From Corynebacterium liangguodongii (GTDB lineage Bacteria > Actinomycetota > Actinomycetes > Mycobacteriales > Mycobacteriaceae), in assembly GCF_003070865.1 (NCBI RefSeq), contig NZ_CP026948.1:620001-684000 (forward strand): a DNA stretch of 64,000 nt. Direction: 5' to 3'. This document shows positions 60,450-64,000 of the stretch, one piece after another. The position numbers and the translations under genes were made by a program. The notes under the pieces were generated by a model. The model was not told the DNA's origin. It saw nothing but the letters and a program-made list of their open reading frames with translations, and searched no databases. Positions within the stretch are counted from its first letter, which is position 1. Each line of letters begins with the position of its first letter.

Positions 60450-61271
60450 TTAGCCGCGCGGGCGTTTCGTATTCGTGCGCACCCCGAGCAACACGTCCTC
60501 CCAGTGCGGGGTGACCGCCTTGCGGCGCCGCGCGCTGGGCTGCTGCCCGTCGTCGGGGTGGCGGAGGAAATCGCCCTCGGCGATTTCTGTTGTCGCCGCG
60601 GGTTCGGTCGCCTTGGCTGCCGTTTCGTCCGCGGGCTCAGCGGCGGCCTCCTCGGCGGGCTCGACCGCGGTGAGGGAGCGCACCGGCTGCACGAAGTCAG
60701 GATCGGTGAGGTCAGCGGCGAGGGTATTGCGCGCCTCTGCGGTCGCGGCTGATCCCATCGACCGCTTGAACGCCCACATAGCCTCGTTGTTGCTCTTTCC
60801 GGACGCCCACCGCACGTGGACCACCCACTCGTCGCCGGGTTGGCGGGTTGCGTCCCACTCGGCAGTGGACAACGAACCGCCGCGGGCGGCGAACGCGGTG
60901 GCGAGCACCTCGAAGAGCGTGAGCTTGGCGGGCCCGTTTTCCCGCACCGGGTGGGAGTTCTTCGCTGCCTCGGCGATCTGGTAGCGCTCGAGCAGGACAG
61001 GATGCGCATACGGCTCGATGCGCACCTCAGTTACCCCGAGGTCGGCGGCGACGGCGGCGGGGGATTCCCCGGCGCGGATGCGGGCCTGGATGTCTTTTGG
61101 CCGCACCTCTGGTTCGGGGGAGGCGGGAGCGTCCCGGGGTGCCGCGGCCTCGGGCTGGGCAGGCGCGCCGTCGAGCTCTGTGCGCGCGAGCTGAAAGCGC
61201 ACCCCTTCGGAGTCCTTGAGGACGTAGAAGGTTTCGGTGGACTCCTCAGCTACGTGGAACAACTCTCGCAT
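60450..61271 (-). CDS. sepH: septation protein SepH
   Basis: A 273-residue actinobacterial cell-division protein that stimulates FtsZ assembly. The N-terminal DUF3071 region (~1-130) includes the helix-turn-helix-like RPKDIQARIRAGESPAAVAADLGV; a Glu/Ala/Pro-rich linker follows (~205-240), and the C-terminus has the basic WEDVLLG segment. The ATG at 61271 is six bases after TAGGAG; a GTG just before it is an alternative. It is encoded between serC and the DUF6928-like gene, as in other corynebacteria. Confidence 0.88.
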   Translation of the reverse strand: MRELFHVAEESTETFYVLKDSEGVRFQLARTELDGAPAQPEAAAPRDAPASPEPEVRPKDIQARIRAGESPAAVAADLGVTEVRIEPYAHPVLLERYQIAEAAKNSHPVRENGPAKLTLFEVLATAFAARGGSLSTAEWDATRQPGDEWVVHVRWASGKSNNEAMWAFKRSMGSAATAEARNTLAADLTDPDFVQPVRSLTAVEPAEEAAAEPADETAAKATEPAATTEIAEGDFLRHPDDGQQPSARRRKAVTPHWEDVLLGVRTNTKRPRG

Positions 61272-61296
61272 CACAATCTCCTAGGGTAGCGCCGAA

Positions 61297-62565
<1,269 letters not shown>

Positions 62566-62649
62566 TTAGTTCTATCTGGATCGCCCCCTAAGATCGGCAC
62601 TAAGATCGACCCGGGAATCGACCCAGACCGTGACGATGAAAGGTTTGCA

Positions 62650-63945
62650 GTGTCTACTGAAAATGACAATAAGGTCGTACTTCACTACCCGGGGGGCGAG
62701 TATGAGATGGATCTCGTCCGCGCCACCGAGGGTAATGACGGCTTCCAGCTCGGCAACCTCCTCGGCGAGACCGGACTGGTGACTTTCGATCCGGGCTACG
62801 TCTCCACGGGCTCGACCGAGTCGAAGATCACCTACATCGACGGCGATGCGGGAATCCTGCGCCACCGCGGCTACGACATCGCCGACCTTGCGAATAACGC
62901 CACCTTCAACGAGGTGTCCTACCTGCTTATCAACGGCGAGCTGCCCACCGTGGAAGAGTTGGAGAAGTTCAACACCAACCTACGGCACCACACACTGCTT
63001 GATGAGGACTTCAAGGCCGCGTTCAATATCTTCCCGCGAGATGCGCACCCGATGGCCGTGCTCGCCTCCTCCGTCAACATCCTCTCGGCGTACTATCAGG
63101 ATCAGCTCAACCCGCTCGACGAGGAGCAGCTGGACAAGGCCACTGTGCGCCTCATGGCAAAGGTGCCCATGCTCGCCGCCTACGCCTACCGCGCCTCCCA
63201 GGGGAAGCCGTATATGTACCCGGATAATTCCCTGAACCCGCGCGAGAACTTCCTGCGTATGATGTTCGGCTACCCCACGGAGCCCTACGAGGTCGATCCG
63301 GTCCTGATCAAGGCGCTGGATAAGCTGCTCATCCTCCACGCCGATCACGAGCAGAACTGTTCGACCTCCACGGTGCGCATGATTGCCTCGGCGCAGGCGA
63401 ACATGTTCGTTGCGGTGGCAGGCGGCATCAACGCGCTCGCCGGCCCGCTGCACGGCGGGGCGAACCAGGCCGTGCTCGAGATGCTCGATGACATCAAGGA
63501 CAACCACGACGGCGACGCCACCGACTTCATGAACCGTGTGAAGAACAAGGAAAAGGGTGTGCGCCTGATGGGCTTTGGGCACCGCGTGTACAAGAACTAC
63601 GACCCGCGTGCCGCCATTGTCAAGGACACCGCGCACGAGGTGCTCGAGCACTTCGGTGGTGACGAGCTCCTTGAGCTCGCGCTAAAGCTCGAGAGCATCG
63701 CGCTTAACGACGACTACTTCATCTCCCGCAAGCTCTACCCGAACGTGGATTTCTACACGGGCCTGATCTACCGCGCGATGGGCTTTCCGACGAACTTCTT
63801 CACCGTGCTCTTCGCCATCGGCCGCCTCCCGGGCTGGATCGCCCACTACCGCGAGCAGCTGGCGATGAACTCGAAGATCAACCGCCCGCGCCAGATTTAC
63901 ACCGGCGCAACCAAGCGTGACTTCGTCCCCCGCGACCAGCGCTAG
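62650..63945 (+). CDS. gltA: citrate synthase
   Basis: A 431-residue enzyme condensing acetyl-CoA and oxaloacetate at the entry of the TCA cycle. The catalytic blocks HADHEQNCSTSTVR, GPLHGGANQAVL and GFGHRVYKNYDPRA are intact, with PNVDFYTG near the C-terminus. The start is a GTG behind GAAAGG. The N-terminal ~55 residues form the extra domain of type II bacterial citrate synthases, which are often regulated hexamers. No clear terminator is seen before the window ends. Confidence 0.97.
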   Translation: MSTENDNKVVLHYPGGEYEMDLVRATEGNDGFQLGNLLGETGLVTFDPGYVSTGSTESKITYIDGDAGILRHRGYDIADLANNATFNEVSYLLINGELPTVEELEKFNTNLRHHTLLDEDFKAAFNIFPRDAHPMAVLASSVNILSAYYQDQLNPLDEEQLDKATVRLMAKVPMLAAYAYRASQGKPYMYPDNSLNPRENFLRMMFGYPTEPYEVDPVLIKALDKLLILHADHEQNCSTSTVRMIASAQANMFVAVAGGINALAGPLHGGANQAVLEMLDDIKDNHDGDATDFMNRVKNKEKGVRLMGFGHRVYKNYDPRAAIVKDTAHEVLEHFGGDELLELALKLESIALNDDYFISRKLYPNVDFYTGLIYRAMGFPTNFFTVLFAIGRLPGWIAHYREQLAMNSKINRPRQIYTGATKRDFVPRDQR

Positions 63946-64000
63946 GTGCCTTCGGCTACAATGCGGTTGGTCTAATCTGATCATTTACGCCTAGACTAAG

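Noticed and set aside
63946..64000. TAGAC sequence near the right edge as a McbR half-site
   Set aside because: Only a single five-base match is visible before the window ends, which is not enough to call a site.

Overview
The window looks like a chromosomal segment of a Corynebacterium species. The support is high G+C, compact coding with many 1-14 base overlaps, a tmRNA tag peptide ending YALAA, DtxR-type iron boxes, a secreted Rpf, SepH, and gene order matching other corynebacteria and, in part, mycobacteria (hisN-IMPase-prfB-ftsE-ftsX-smpB; XPB helicase/helicase-like protein/small conserved protein/rpf/csp/DUF2771/DUF3027; serC divergent from gltA). I cannot name the species. Functions come from motifs, length and context; no database search was run.

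Layout. 1-5.9 kb: an ABC exporter pair, a secreted lipase, a histidine-rich metal-binding protein, a decayed gene and a CDF cation transporter. 5.9-15.8 kb: thiamine genes in three blocks (thiF; thiO-thiS-thiG; thiC-DUF418-thiE under a TPP riboswitch), separated by a BCCT osmolyte transporter and a DUF222/HNH gene. 15.8-22.9 kb: a secreted serine protease, two inositol-monophosphatase paralogues (one probably HisN), prfB, ftsEX, smpB, an SDR gene and tmRNA. 22.9-26 kb is a decay zone: a frameshifted OGG-fold glycosylase gene, then a luciferase-like oxidoreductase gene split by an IS256-family element with an exact 8-bp target duplication. 26-29.8 kb: a siderophore ABC uptake operon behind two DtxR-like boxes. 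29.85-35.5 kb: one rRNA operon (16S-23S-5S) with no tRNA seen in the spacer.

35.5-42.9 kb: a five-gene operon encoding a peptide/opine-type ABC importer followed directly by a large arylsulfatase. A McbR-like sulfur-regulation box lies upstream, so this is a candidate sulfate-ester scavenging system. 43-50.6 kb: a YhgE/Pip-type membrane protein with tandem repeats, a DUF3239-like protein, the XPB-like helicase, and an XRE regulator-membrane protein-ABC exporter operon that interrupts the conserved XPB/helicase-like pairing. 50.6-57.2 kb: a helicase-like protein, Rpf behind a c-di-AMP (ydaO) riboswitch, a cold-shock protein, DUF2771, a glutaminyl cyclase-like lipoprotein, DUF3027 and a lysine-free protein resembling class-IV aminotransferases. 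57.2-64 kb: a purine permease, an SPOUT RNA methyltransferase, a DUF6928-like protein, SepH, SerC and citrate synthase.

The observations I consider most worth checking are the sulfatase/ABC operon with its putative McbR site, the paired 17-bp palindromes upstream of thiO, the autoregulated XRE-ABC operon, the IS-split oxidoreductase gene, and the 42-bp tandem duplications in the YhgE-type gene.
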